Shown: positions 11,901 through 25,179, counted from the stretch's first letter. The stretch: 29,964 nt of DNA from Sphaeroforma arctica JP610 (GCF_001186125.1 NW_014040541.1:17752-47715); one strand, 5' to 3'. Made by a program: numbers and translations. Notes: generated by a model from the sequence alone, not told the origin.

Positions 11901-13812
11901 TAATACAAATACCTTTAGTCTGTAGCGGTGAGATCAGAAATAAGTTTCATTCGAACACACCATTGGAAAAATACATTTGTACTTTACATCGAGTCCCCCA
12001 CCTACACGCTAGCAAGTTCAAAATCGGCCTCAAGGATTCACAACCCCCTCATATATTACAACCTCCCTCATATGCTTCGAAGTTATGGTTCACATCCGTA
12101 CTACTACCAAAAAGGTCAATCAGCTTGAATCTGGTAAATTAATTGTCGAATTACCTGATAAACTCAGGTCGTGATATATGACCAAGGAATACTCTCAGGA
12201 CTTGGCAAAGTTCTTAATATGCCAATGGCTGCGCAAAATACACTCTTCATGCAAGGCTTAAACGCCAAGTCTACGGTATTTACTGTCATTCTACAGCAAG
12301 CCAGACCAACTAAATAGAGTGTCATGTACTTCACATCGTATCGAAGAATAGAGTGTGTAGTATAAACTCTTTTGCAACTTCAGCACAAAGAAATCATTTA
12401 TATAGATAACTTCTATATGACATAGGTTGCTTGATCATACATATACTCGACAACTCATATCTATGTCCGCCAACTGAATTATCGGCACTCAAACTCCTCC
12501 TAGCAACAGTACCAATATAAAAAAGCCTATCCAACTCTTCTCCAACCACACGTTGTTAAGGTCTTCGGTTCGTTCGACATGGACATATTCGCTGCAAAAA
12601 CAGTGCACAATTTGTCACATATTGTAGCGATGATGTCCTACTTCACGACGCTTTCTTTCAGTCATGGTACCAACTCGACAAGTACCTCTATGGGAATACA
12701 TCTTAAACAAACAAGGCCTGGCGCGCTACTCATATAAACTGAGGGTGGATGTAAGGCATTTCAACTGCAATTTCGCGCCTTTCAAATTCACACTGTCCAC
12801 ATTTTCTACATTCCTTCCGAACGGTTATGAAATCACAAAAGCACCCAAGTGGTAATATAATAGTATCGCCAAGCTTGAAAACAACTTTCAGTATCTATCA
12901 CCTTCTACCGTTGTCAGAGCTGGTTTCCTTGAAGCCGACAGACTCACTTTTCCGACAGCACTCTCGTTCTGTACTAAAGACGAAATGCGACGCGGCCTCA
13001 TCTCGCATGTCACTAAAAGTTGAGACTCACTTCCGGTTGTTGACAGCGTAGTCAATGTGAGTATTAAAACAAGTCTACCCCAGACAAATAAAAGCTACAC
13101 CTCCGACGTAAAACATGCCGATGCCGACATTAGACCACTCTAGACCAATTCTACATTAAACCACAGACCTACACAGCGACTGAAGCACTTACCCATTTCT
13201 GCAATGTCAAACTTAAATACATAACAAGGTGTTCCCAACTTATATATATGTCGGCAGTAGCCAGCAGGCGTGAAACCCATTCTGGAGGTCACACTCACTC
13301 TAACATATCCATATTAACCGTAATATTGTCGCCACTACCAGCCCCACAGTTCTTAACAGATAATATTAACTCTGTTGCTCCCTACGCCTACTTCTCTTAT
13401 CACAGGCAATACTAGCACATCATCACTTTTGCCAGCACCAACACAGGATTCTTCGCCGTCAACTGAGTCAAGCACCATCAATGAAGCACTCCAGCAATAT
13501 ATCCATAAGCAACCCATCTCACTGCCTGAAAGGCTAAACGAATCTGCACTAACAGATAGCTTTTCAATCAAAAAGTGACAACATACATAAAAAAAAAAAC
13601 ATAGCTCAACCTTGCAGCATGGCTCAACCGTAGCGTCTCAGGATAGTTCAACGCTAAGCAACCTAGAAAGTCCAAAGGAGGTTACTTTGAGAGTCCGATG
13701 ATGATATACACCCGTCAGTTAAATAGATTTCTGCATATCCATGCCTATAAACAATGACAACTTTTTGCACAGTTGTTTCAAAATCGGGTTACCCCACAAT
13801 CTCAGTTTGTAT
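8908..13812. other. Gene-poor AT-rich region, no supported gene
   Basis: No reading frame over about 85 codons, and no chain of exons with agreeing splice phases on either strand. A-runs of eight to nine occur at about 10160 and 10211. Unlike the introns of the flanking genes it is almost free of TG/TA microsatellites. Short open stretches at 9063-9284 (-), 11353-11607 (-), 12664-12855 (+) and 13375-13578 (+) have no recognisable domain. Pieces of old mobile elements are plausible here, but I cannot place one by sequence. Confidence 0.6.
11691..11820 (+). repeat. 65-base tandem duplication with a TATA-box-like motif in the second copy
   Basis: Copy 1 (11691-11755) and copy 2 (11756-11820) share GAGAC-TGT-CTCA-ATTAAT, a T/A-rich core and CCAG-C-GAG-GTAC at about 70% identity. 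Copy 2 contains TTTATAAAAGGGCC, a good TATA-box match. A repeated upstream block with a TATA box is usual in LTR promoters, but no matching LTR ends were found nearby, so the origin is open. Confidence 0.55.
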
Positions 13813-14141
13813 AGGGGAACCTTAGGTTTACTCTCTAGCTTATTTTGTCAGAACATAAAATATTCTGACGGTCTGTAATTCCGACCGTGTCAGTTGCCCA
13901 GCTGGTACGAGCGAGAACACGAGCCTGTGAAGAAGGAACTAAGTGATCAAATAACACACTACGACTGGCTGTTAAGAGGACTATATCAATCAGCTATTGT
14001 GTGCAGTACGGCCGAGGAGCAGCTGTCAACTAGTTTGTGAACTAATAACGGATATTATCCGTATCTGTGAGAGTGAATGCAAAGAGTGAAAGAAGGAAGT
14101 GCCCACCTTAGAGATAAACAAGCACTGTCCGACACGCGACA
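13813..14141 (+). mobile_element. LTR-like block of a Ty3/gypsy-type fossil
   Basis: A stretch beginning TGTATAGGGGAACC and ending ...CGACA is followed at once by TTTTTGGCGATTACACC, which resembles the LTR end plus primer-binding-site junction of Ty3/gypsy elements. It is about 330 bases, a plausible LTR length. The partner LTR was not found in the window, so this may be a remnant of a larger fossil. Two short inverted repeats lie near its start. The element is old and clearly broken. Confidence 0.45.
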
Positions 14142-14415
14142 TTTTTGGCGATTACACCAAAACCTGCAAGGCTGAAAAAGTAGGAATTTTCCCTTAATCG
14201 GGGTCGATACTCATAGAACCGATATTATAACAAGCCACTACAACGAGACGGTAACGCTACGGATAGAAGCGGCCGAGGTAGAGGCCGTAGGATTGTACCT
14301 GCACCGACTTTCACTGACATTGATGAGAAAAGGATACTAGATCTCGGAGTGACCACCTAACTACTTAATGTGCAAGTCACAGGACTCTATATCACTTCTT
14401 CTTACTACGAAACCA

Positions 14416-15180
14416 ACTTTACAAATAAAGAACTCCTGCACCTCTTGTCTTAGTTGAAGCTAATCTAGCCGCATGAAGGAAGGCGGGAGCATCCAAGACG
14501 GTACTCCAATGTATGCGATATAGAGCGCCAATACTGTGGGGGGGGCAGATGGGCCTCTTAAACCGAACAATCGGGGCCGGTACATCGATATCAAGGAGGT
14601 CAGTATTGACATCGCCCAAACCAAATACGACAGACAAGAAGTCGATGGGTACATTCGCAAAGCGTCCGAAGCCGATCTCTTTTCCGTACACGACTCTTTC
14701 GCCTTAGCTAAGGCGCACACGAATCATTGTCAGTCCTACGCTCATCAACAACAGGTTACAAGCACTAAAATTCAAGATAGAGGGGTTGTATCTTGTCGCA
14801 ACCACAGCCTGAGTTTACGACCATATAATGATAGCCAACTCTCGGGAAGATTTTCTTCAAACCCGGAATAGTGGTAGATAGGCGGACCGAACGCACGACT
14901 GTACGAAGACCTCGCACTCCCAATGGGCGCAGCATTCCATTCGGACTGCCTAGACAAACTGATGGATGTGATGAGCAAGATCGTGAGAAATGAAGGTATA
15001 CGCATACTACTGTATGCCGACAATCTCACGCTTTTGGGGTCACATTTCAACAACACGGGCTCATCGAGATTGTATCAATCACCTGGCAAATGACGGGGTC
15101 TGCGCCTGGCGCCGAGAAGGACGAATGGAAACAGCCTGTACGACAGCTCGAACACGCGGGTATACATTGATCTGATATCG
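14416..15180 (+). mobile_element. Retroelement fossil with a reverse-transcriptase-like fragment
   Basis: The stretch near 14895-15070 resembles the palm region of reverse transcriptases, including GIRILLYAD followed by an LTLLG-like strand and an upstream LPMG turn. This arrangement recalls DIRS-like or Ty3-like elements. An open frame at 14536-14871 on the same strand may be another part. The copy is old, incomplete and broken in several places. It lies only some 300 bases after the LTR-like block, closer than an intact element would allow, so either much is deleted or two elements are mixed. Confidence 0.5.
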
Positions 15181-16965
15181 GGAACATACCGCCTAACCTC
15201 AAACACGGGTCAAACTTGGGCAAACAACGATGGATTGGCCTGAAATTATGGCAGTGATATTCCGACCTTCATCTGCAACACACATGCCTTCTCCTGTGAG
15301 GTCTTCTTGAATACGGCGCGCGTTTAGCTTAAAGACACGAGGAATCGATAATGGCTCCTTGGTATCCGAGTATAAGGGATTTCATTAGGTTATTATTTTG
15401 AAAAAAAGAAAGCTCCTGAGATATGAGGAATCGAACAAAATCACCTAAAACGATATTTCAAGTCTATGATGCAAAAATTGCTAGCTCGTGGCACTTAACA
15501 GTACCTGTCATATTAAAGTCCATGCACATTTTGTACGCAATTAATAATTTCTCAATTTACGTCTACTCTTGCAGTCTCTCAATGCCTTCGACGTGAGTCA
15601 CGAGTGCAGGAGCTATTAAGGTACAAGTGATGTTCCTAGCAACTACGCGGATCTGGACACCATTCACACAAGTGTAGCTGGGAGTTCCACATTTAATGCT
15701 GTGGTCTATATATATCAGCCGAGAAGTATATGATCAGTGGGGCAAAGGCTGTCAGGAGGAGCTATTTGGGCAGGAATGCCAGAACAGGAACAAGGTGTGG
15801 TCAGAAATCCTCGGTTGAGTTCATCTAGGATTTAGGAGAAAACCCCAGTTCAACCGATCCGAGTTTCTGATCGAATTTTGATACGTGAAACATATACAAA
15901 ACACGGATCTTCAAACCTTTTTTCAATATAATTACAGCGTCTCCCCTTTTGTACAAGGTGAGTACGTTATGATATTGTTATTTTTGAGTTATGACTACAA
16001 AGGATTGGCCTTGAGCGCTCAGAGGTGTTGACTGCACCAGAAGTATTCGAAGTTTTGGAAGCAGTTTGCTCAGTGTACACTGACTAAAAACAAACTTCAG
16101 AGGGAAAAAGTATCGCAGATGGGCCAGTGTCACTGGCGGGCTGGTGCAAAAATAGAATTAGTATGGTTTAATAATTGCAGTGGCGAGGCATTCTCTGGAT
16201 GAGCAGACACCAAATCTACACAACTGTGTGCCAATTGAAGGGGCGAGAGCCCTCAAGAAATTGTTCTGCAGGGAATGAACTATCGAGATTTTGTATGAAC
16301 TTATGGTCTAGACACTTCTAATGCAAAGTGAGGTGGGTCCCAGTAAACTGTTAAAAGAGCAGGATATTTCTGTTGTAAAAAATAACCGGGCGTTGGCAAG
16401 AGCTATCACAACTTTTTGTTTTGCAAGTGCCCGTCATCCTCAAATAGGCAGGCACTCAGTAAACGGGTGATAGATACTTTTGTCACAAGCAACGGAGGCG
16501 ACTGGATAGGACATGTATACTCCTTGAGATTGCGAAATGAGCAATGTGGATCTTCGGACATGCAAGTTGCTTGGAACTATGGATTCGAATACTGCCATTA
16601 CAACCTATCAGGAATCAACTCATCGGTAATTTTATTTACAAGTGTAGGTTGGTGGGGGCCCTATGCCATATCGTTGTTGTTGTACCGACTTCGACAATTT
16701 TAAAGGCAGCACGGCGAGGGCACGTGCATGGAAATTTCATGGATGTATTTGTGATGTAGTCAACGAGGAACGTCAGCCCACAAACATGTCTACAACTAGA
16801 TATAAAACAGATCACTTATTTATATATCAAAATGTCGTACAGCGCCAGGAAGCGAATAGATGCGTGATTTGCACATACATGCTTGTATACATCCACAAAC
16901 AAATGCATATAATAATTTTTGTGTCACTATTTGATATATCGATGGCAGTGGCCACCGTGGGCGAA
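15181..16965. other. Gene-poor stretch next to the retroelement fossil
   Basis: I see no exon chain or recognised domain. An open stretch at 16416-16703 (+) has no family resemblance that I can name. Part of this may be further decayed element sequence. Confidence 0.5.
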
Positions 16966-19900
16966 TTATTGGTGGTTTCTCAATGTTGCGTATGTGTCCA
17001 CAGGCAAGATGCCGAGATATTCCGCCACTCGCTCATGAGTGCTGTGTACTACATAGTCTGATGTGAAGTGCTGAGGATTCACTATGACGGCCTCACCCAT
17101 ATTGATGGGTTGTCCGTCCATGCTGGCGAGTTTAAACTGTGTAGTTGAGAGAGAAACGGTCGTTTACAATGAGCACATAGATAGCCATTGAAGGCACACA
17201 GCTTAAATAGCATTCGGTCTCACTGGAGATAAGTTGCAAAGGGGTGGCAGCAAGGAACGTCGTAAATGGTGGCAGCAAGGAACGTCGTAAATGCAGTATA
17301 CTCGTATAGTGGTGAATTATAAGTACATGAACACTATGCCGGGAGTGCGTTCGCCACTGAGATTTGAGTAAACGTACAACTGTGAGAACAATTGTGATGT
17401 TAGAGACTATAATGATAACTGATATACTGTAGCGTCTGCAGCTCTGCGTGTCGGCTTTGGTGTCAGTATAGTTGGGTGTGAATTCACAGAAAGGAGTGCA
17501 GAATTATCGGTATAAAGTGATCTAGTACTATGAATGCAGTGCGCGTACGGGAAGTTAGCTGCAGTCTTAAAGCTCCTGTACATACTAAAATCCTGATTTT
17601 GTATATGAAATGGTTCAGATTTTGAGGACATTTCTGAGCGGAGTAGCTATAAAACCCCCATCAGGGTGGAGTATGCGGAAGAATATCGTATACATAAGAT
17701 ATTTCCTTATAGATACATATACATAATACAATATGATATATATATATATATATATTTATACATATACATATATACATATCTACATACATATAATATATAT
17801 ACGTTTGTCTCGGCCGAACCAGTATGCACACATGCACGTGTAGACTACACCGAATCAGACCTTCCACTCCCTCCCTCCATACCATATAGTACTCGGTTGT
17901 GTTGTCTTGCTCATCACTAAAACTAGCGGATCCGATCTCCTCAACGACCTCAAACCGTTCCGCGCTGGTGATACTCTGTACCATAGTCGTGCCAACGGTT
18001 CCGTATAAGAAGCCGGGCAGACTGGTGGGCCAGATGCTTCGTACCCGTTCCTGAAGAAATAGGGGTGCATGTATGCAAAAGTAGGGTATTGACAATGGTA
18101 GAAAACTGGAGACACGTCCTACAAAACGGCACCAAAGCTGATGAACCGCTATCGTACTGATTTTCAATCCTTCAGTACAACATACTCAACAGCAACATAT
18201 ACAGAAGAATCCAGAGATATCAGAACTTGGCCTCGGCCTTTGGCCGCTCCCCCGCAATGTATCACAGGGGAAGGTTCTTTGAAGGATGCGCACCGCCCGG
18301 TAGTTCTATGATATGTTGCATGATCGGCTATAAGCTTGGACAAGGACATCACTAACCTACAAGAACGAGCCAATGCTTACTCGACTGCAAACCGCTGACA
18401 TAGATTGTATATATACAGTCATACTAAACCCACGAGGAGTTTGGCAAAGTGCAGCCGTCCACTGCATCGAGTGCACTAACCAACTTGAACCGCACTGACA
18501 AATATAACAAAGCACACACCCATTGACTCCGCTTCAGTGCATCGAGTGCACTAACCAACTTGAACCGCACTGACAAATATAACAAAGCACACACCCATTG
18601 ACTCCGCTTCAGCCAGTGCAGCACCCCACACTCAGTGGTCACGCGCAAATGGTGGCTGCTGACATCAAGAATCTTGTGCACTGCCATGTGTCCCTGGCTT
18701 ACATCCCAGGCGGTTTCAACCCACTTCCCGTCTGCATCTATATCTGTATCGCTGTATACGGAAACGGTCGTCTCACCCGCGGCGGGGCTGGGTCGTAGGT
18801 AGTAGACATCGGCTGCAGTGGAATTAGAAGTGTTGTTTCAGCTACAGATTATGGCATTGTATGTACATGCCGAATTGCCTCTAACGTTAAAAATGAATAG
18901 AGAAGCAAATATGTTGTATATATACTATGTCTGGATTGGCCAATGAAAAAATCTATCAAGAGCATGTTTCAAGCAATGAGACACGCGTGACACGTCAGTA
19001 TATTACGTATACAGAGGCATACATTGACAACCATTTGAAAGTACATACTGGGCGATATGCGAGTGCAATAGAGAAAACTTGCATACAGCGTAGTGCTGAA
19101 CTGTGCAGAATAAACAGCATCCGAAGCATAGACAGAAAGTCACAACCGATTGCCTATAGAGTGCTCCTGCGATGGTCCAAATACATAAACTAGAGCATTA
19201 CCTACGTACCGTAGACTCTATACAATGGTACTTGAGCAAGCGAGATCGTAAACACGTGTGAAAAAGAAAACTGCCCGTGATCATAGAACAGACCTACAAC
19301 AAACACAGGTGGGATCGAACTCACACTCAAGATTCACGTTCCCACTATTTATCAACACGCTTGGATGAGAAAGTCACTGAGATCAATGGCAGACATGAGA
19401 TCTAATGTCTCAGAATACTGTGGAACGTACCGAAACTGGTGGAAGCGTCGTCAGGGTTGCACGAATTGATGTGCAAGTACCAGTCGGCTGGGCGGTAGAA
19501 GTACAGTCCGTCCTGAATGCCAAACGAGCCCTCAATAGGGATCAGGTGGTGCGCACCCCCTTCGACACTATGATCGGTTGTCAAGCGACATTTAAAGGTA
19601 CAAATGTGGGTGTCAGCACACGTGTATGTCGCCCGGAGCGGTGTGCCAGCGTCACAGACGCGATACATACGCTGCACATAGATACAGCAAAAACGCAAAG
19701 GCGAGAGGGGACTATGTTTGTAGCTACACCCTGTGTGGCACAATACAGCAATCTAGACCTCCCACGATCTGTCCGCTGAGTGAAAACGCACCAAGTGTAA
19801 GCAATCAGAAGTGTCCTAGGAGCACTGTTATGTGACTCAGGGTCCGTCCATACCTGACATCTCCCTCGCGTGACTTGATACGCTTGCTATGCGATATGTG

Positions 19901-20787
19901 ATTAATATGGTGGTCTCGCTTGGTGTAGGTTGCGCCGGGGGTGAGCTTGACCAATGAGAGCACGGTGTCTTGGTAGGCTGTCAGCTCGTACTGCCACAAT
20001 GTCCCAGGCTGGACGTTGTCTAAGTGCATGAGTAGGTGGGGCAGATATACAAGCCACCTGCAGGTAAGGAAGTAACTTATGCATTAGTACGTATAGACAT
20101 TGAGAGAGAGACTGCAAACGGTTGTTCGTCGGTCGTGGTTCTACACCACCCGTACCGTGAGTAAGGCACTTGTGAGTAGGATCATTTGATTTACGTACAA
20201 GTTTAGAAGAGAAGTAAAAATAAGAATACAGTACACTCCACTTACATTCCCGACATCCCGGATATCTTCGCCTTGGCATAAAACTCATCGACAACATCAT
20301 TGTAAATGAAAACGCCGAAGAACTACAGTGTGAGAATATAGAAAGAGTTTATACAAGAAAAATTTGTTAGAATTAGGCATAACCGTCGTGGCAATAATCG
20401 TAGACCTCCGAATATCGGTACGATCTATTCTGCGATACGAAACAGTTTGTTTGTAGGGTACGGAGAGGATAAAGTATGAAATACATCACAAGGCTCAAAC
20501 ATAACTCCGATACGTACTCACTGCAACCTCAGTGAAGAAACCTCACAGACATACCTTAGTGAGTGTCTTGACAAATACAGCCTTCGCAGGATTGTCGACA
20601 TTGAGTATCAGGGAACCAGGTGAAAACAGTACAGCAGCGGTGAAGGGCTGCTCGCCGACCTCAGGCTTAAACATAGTGGTTGAAGGAAACTCGGCATGCT
20701 GAGTGGTGGCGTGCGACTGGAACGTGGCAAATACTGACGCGCTCAGTTGCTTGTTGTTCCTGCCAAATCCAATGACGGTGTCCACCA
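16966..20787 (-). CDS. Exons 7-13: unrecognised ~400-residue C-terminal region
   Basis: Exons 20787-20555, 20322-20246, 20057-19854, 19567-19431, 18812-18595, 18050-17883 and 17136-16966 join without phase conflict. Features: [20 protein letters not shown]; a basic, His-rich patch around [35 protein letters not shown] and [16 protein letters not shown], which look like beta strands; [15 protein letters not shown] then [20 protein letters not shown]; and the end LRNHQ-stop. Few Cys and no membrane span. I do not recognise a domain. The position after a stalk suggests a substrate- or surface-binding module (inference). Confidence 0.72.
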
Positions 20788-23700
20788 CTGTGTGCAGGTG
20801 CAGCATACCATGATATTGTTAGCTTTATCTGCTGACTACGTCAGAGTATATAGGTTAATCGGGTTGGTAGTTAATGATTTAAAGCATCCAAGTACGCGAT
20901 CCTACACGTGAAACCAGGGTGTGATGTGTAGTGCTACCATGCTTTGCTGTTCGTGGCTTCCTGCGCCAGATGATACGATTCATGACTGTGTGTAACACTG
21001 CGTGCACTAGTATCATTCGAATTATCGGTTGATAACACATAAAGCAAGAGTTGGATTGTTTACGTGATAGCCTCATTTTCAATATTTAAACGGGATTGCA
21101 ATTGCTAGAGGTCAGTGTGCGGATCAATAATGTTTCGTGCTTGACGCGGGTTTCGAGATTTATTATTATTAACCATATAGAATGGACCACAAATTACTGA
21201 TATTCATGAGTTAAATATGCTAGTGACACTTTTTTATTTTACGTGCAACTAGAATTTGAGGCAAATCGACAAGCATATCGCGCATGGTAGGCAATTACTC
21301 ACAAACAAACACATACTTTTTCAGCAAAAAAAAATCAATCAATCAAAAAAAAAATTTCTAGAGAGCGATACTACTTCACCGGAACAGTTCGTGGCAGTGG
21401 CTTATATACCTATCAATCGAACAGCTATGCGGAAACATACCGTTGGCAACGCTTTCGTTCGGTCCCTTAATGGGTTGTATGATCTCTGTAGGTATGAAGT
21501 CGGAAATAAGTGGGTTTGTAATTGTTTGCGAACTTTGAGGATGGTAATCAGAGGTGACACGCAGGCATCGCGAGACGAAAGTGTGCTGATGCGAATCACT
21601 GATCGGTCAGAGGAAGAGGGTTCAAAGTGCTATACAGAAAGAACGTAAGACTAGATTCTACTTTGAAGACGAGGCAGAAACACACCAGTAGTCAATGTAG
21701 GTGTACTCATTCCACTAAGATGAACCTACAGAATAACACCGAAAAATGGTTAGGCCAGTTTTTACAGCACCTTGATGCTCATTTTTTTTCAACAAACTAC
21801 ATTCTTGTCGTTTATCAACACTGCACAGTTCTTAAATATTACAACATAGCATCTCCTATACACGAGCGCATACGTATACATTCTCCACAATCACATATTA
21901 AACGCAGACGAACATACCCTGAGTCTTAGAAGGTACGATACCAACTGAAGGAGCTGGCGTGCGTGTCACTGAACTCGACGGGGTGTATGAGGCAGAGGCT
22001 GTGGGTGTGCTCATTGCAGTCGCAGAGGGACTTGGCCCGGGACTCGCACTAGGCAATGTTACTGAGAAAAATATGAATGGTTGAATTGTGAATGATGAAT
22101 GAGATTGGGGCAAGGGGGAGGGGATATGAAGTGTTCTCGCACACTCGCACATTGTATGTTGCCAGCTCACATTGACAGACGCTGCTGTTGTGGGCAGACT
22201 TGGCGATACAGAGGCCCATAGAGTCACGATGAATGAGGTGGCTGGAGTCAGAACAGCTGGCAGTGTACGTTGATGTATATATTTATGCTCAGGCTTATAT
22301 TTGATTCTACGTACACACAAGTAAGCTTAAAATATAATGTGCCTGAAGTCGTAGATTTGACGGCTTTCACGACGAGTCAGCGAAGTGGTTATAGGGGTAC
22401 TGTTAGTGATCTTGACCGGCGCTATGTCCATATTCCAAGTACACGTACGTATGTATAGATGATTGTGCAAACAAGTCACTGAGATGGGTTCACTTGGGTA
22501 GTCTGATTACGATAGGCGGACATACTGTGCGAGTTCATGCCGTAATAACCGTATCTTGAGTATTAGTCTAAGGTAAGGGCCTGCTTGGAAGACTAGTGCG
22601 GGATGAATGACATCGCCCATATGGTTTGACCTCAATCGTTCCAGTGATTCACAGGATGGGTGTGTGCAGCACTCTCAACGACATATTGAGATAACCCAAC
22701 TACGTTGCGCATCCCCCCACACAAATTGTTTGCGTAGATAGAATTCGGTACTGTCCCCGTTGCTGAATTAAAAGACATGAAAGCCATGTACATCACTCTA
22801 AGCTTACTTATCGGTGGTATATAACATGAACTCACACTGCTGCTCTGATGTTCTGCTTCAAGTGTCGACTGAAATATTGAAAATACGTTCATGAACTACG
22901 CCACCACACTCTTCCACACCTATATCATCAAACTGCACGTCATAGCAGTCGACCGTTTTTCTTCCCAGACACGTAGCCGAATCAATCATACCGCGGAAAT
23001 CTTCGATATTAACGCTCACATCGTCTCGAGGACTTATTGCGTAGGTGCCTTGGCTGCTCCTAAACATGGTGTAGCTGTGGCACATGTCCAGGTTGTTTGT
23101 GGGGTCACAGTGCTGGGCACTCCACGAATGGGCGAACTCGTGCGTCAGAGTGTCCTGAGACATTATGATGCAAAAGGGTAGCACAGGTTAGATGGGAAAT
23201 ACAGTCTGATGGATCTGTGGGTGTGCAGGAATATGCGACACACTGCTTCTTCGTGGATATCTTGTGCTTGTTATTTTATAGGTACGAGGTGTATTAGGTT
23301 CACTATTGAGTATACAGGTTTTATTAAAAATTCTTCTGGCAGGACAGTTTCATATAAGAGGAATATGTCAATAGCTCAACGACTTACAGCGTCATGAACC
23401 ACACACGTAGTTGCGTGCCTGTCTTTATACATGCATTCATATGGCTGTCTATATGAGAAAAGACAGTAAACAACAGCACATCTTTCACCAGCGCTAAAGA
23501 TTCTTTCACATCTGAAACTTAAACGCACATTTTACCGACACAACTATACATATTAATCCGTATCACTCACATTCATCATAGACACTCACCTGGTTCATCA
23601 GGTGATCGGTAATCACTTGCGGCTGTGTGATGTTGAGCCGTGATACAGAGTACTTGTAGTCGCTACAAAGCCCGGGCTGATAGGCAGCGCCGAGGTCGAC

Positions 23701-24196
23701 GGTATTCACATCCAGGAACAAGTGAGCATGCTCGAATGTGGAGATATTCATGCCAGAGTTGTTTATTACATCAGACCTCCAGTCCTCCAGTATGGTTTTG
23801 AGTGGTGTTGGTTCTGTATTGTTGTGCCACAGCTCTGGGTCAGGACCGCGCAGTTTCACACGCGATACGCTGTAAGTGATTTGCAGATCTCTTTCGAAGA
23901 TAAGGTTAGCCCCAGCCACTGTCGCCTGTTGTATGTACGTTTACAGCAGCTTAGCAAGATAAGTTGCTGGAAATTTGTACATAGTTTCCCGAGCTTGTGT
24001 GTATGATCTTTTTCTTTTAATTATACACAAATACACACACACTTACACACAAATATATATATACATATATATATATTGTGATATTCTCATAGTAGGAGTG
24101 GTTAACCACTCTTACTGGACTCGTGCCTAATAGGTTACAGTTTTGTGATATCCCCGTAGTAGCAAGTTGGTTAACCACTCCTACTACAGGGATTTC

Positions 24197-24234
<38 letters not shown>

Positions 24235-25093
24235 TATTATTATTCGTATACATATTGTTATTTATACATCACCAACACCAACACAACACACACATTATGT
24301 GCGTACGTACGTATATAACAATAGTAATAATAATAATTACAATATAGTAATAGTATATATATATATATATTCATATATATATATGTATATATATATATAT
24401 TAGTATATATATATATATAAATATGAATATATATATTCATATATACGTACTTGTATATTATAATGATCATATAGGATATTTATACAATACAATACAAAAT
24501 ATCAAAACATATTAGTGATATATAAACATATATACGTACATACTTACGTACACACTTATATATGTATAAATGTAAAAGTAAATATAAATATATATATAAA
24601 TACATGTACATTTATACATTAATATGTCAATATAAACATATGTAATGTATCTATATCATAGGATATGAATTTCAACATTCATACATACATAAGCATATAT
24701 ATATATATATATAGATATTAATACATATACAAGTATGTATATAGATAAGTTTATTGGAATACAGACACAAACACAGACACAGATACAGACACAGACACAG
24801 ACACAGATATATATATTTCTACATATGTATACATACGTACATACACATATGATTCTAGAGATATAGATATAGCTATGGATTTACTGTAGTTACATGTGCG
24901 AATATTGATATACATATGTATATATATATATACATTTGTACACACACACATATATATATATATATATGTATATATATATGTATATGTCTATGTATATATA
25001 TATACATATATATATGTAAATAGGCATTCATACATACGTATATACATATATATATATACATATATATGTATATAGGCATACGTATATATACAA

Positions 25094-25132
<39 letters not shown>

Positions 25133-25145
25133 ATTCTACATACGT

Positions 25146-25179
<34 letters not shown>

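Noticed and set aside
18164-18373. 69-residue open frame on the minus strand with an acceptor-like start
   Set aside because: It would enter in a phase that does not match the end of exon 18812-18595, and the direct join to 18050-17883 already keeps frame.
18927-19193. 88-residue plus-strand frame
   Set aside because: It lies in an intron of the minus-strand gene, shows no domain and no splice-site support.
21256-21648. 130-residue plus-strand frame
   Set aside because: It lies inside the intron 20788-21917 of the metalloprotease gene; composition and sequence suggest chance.
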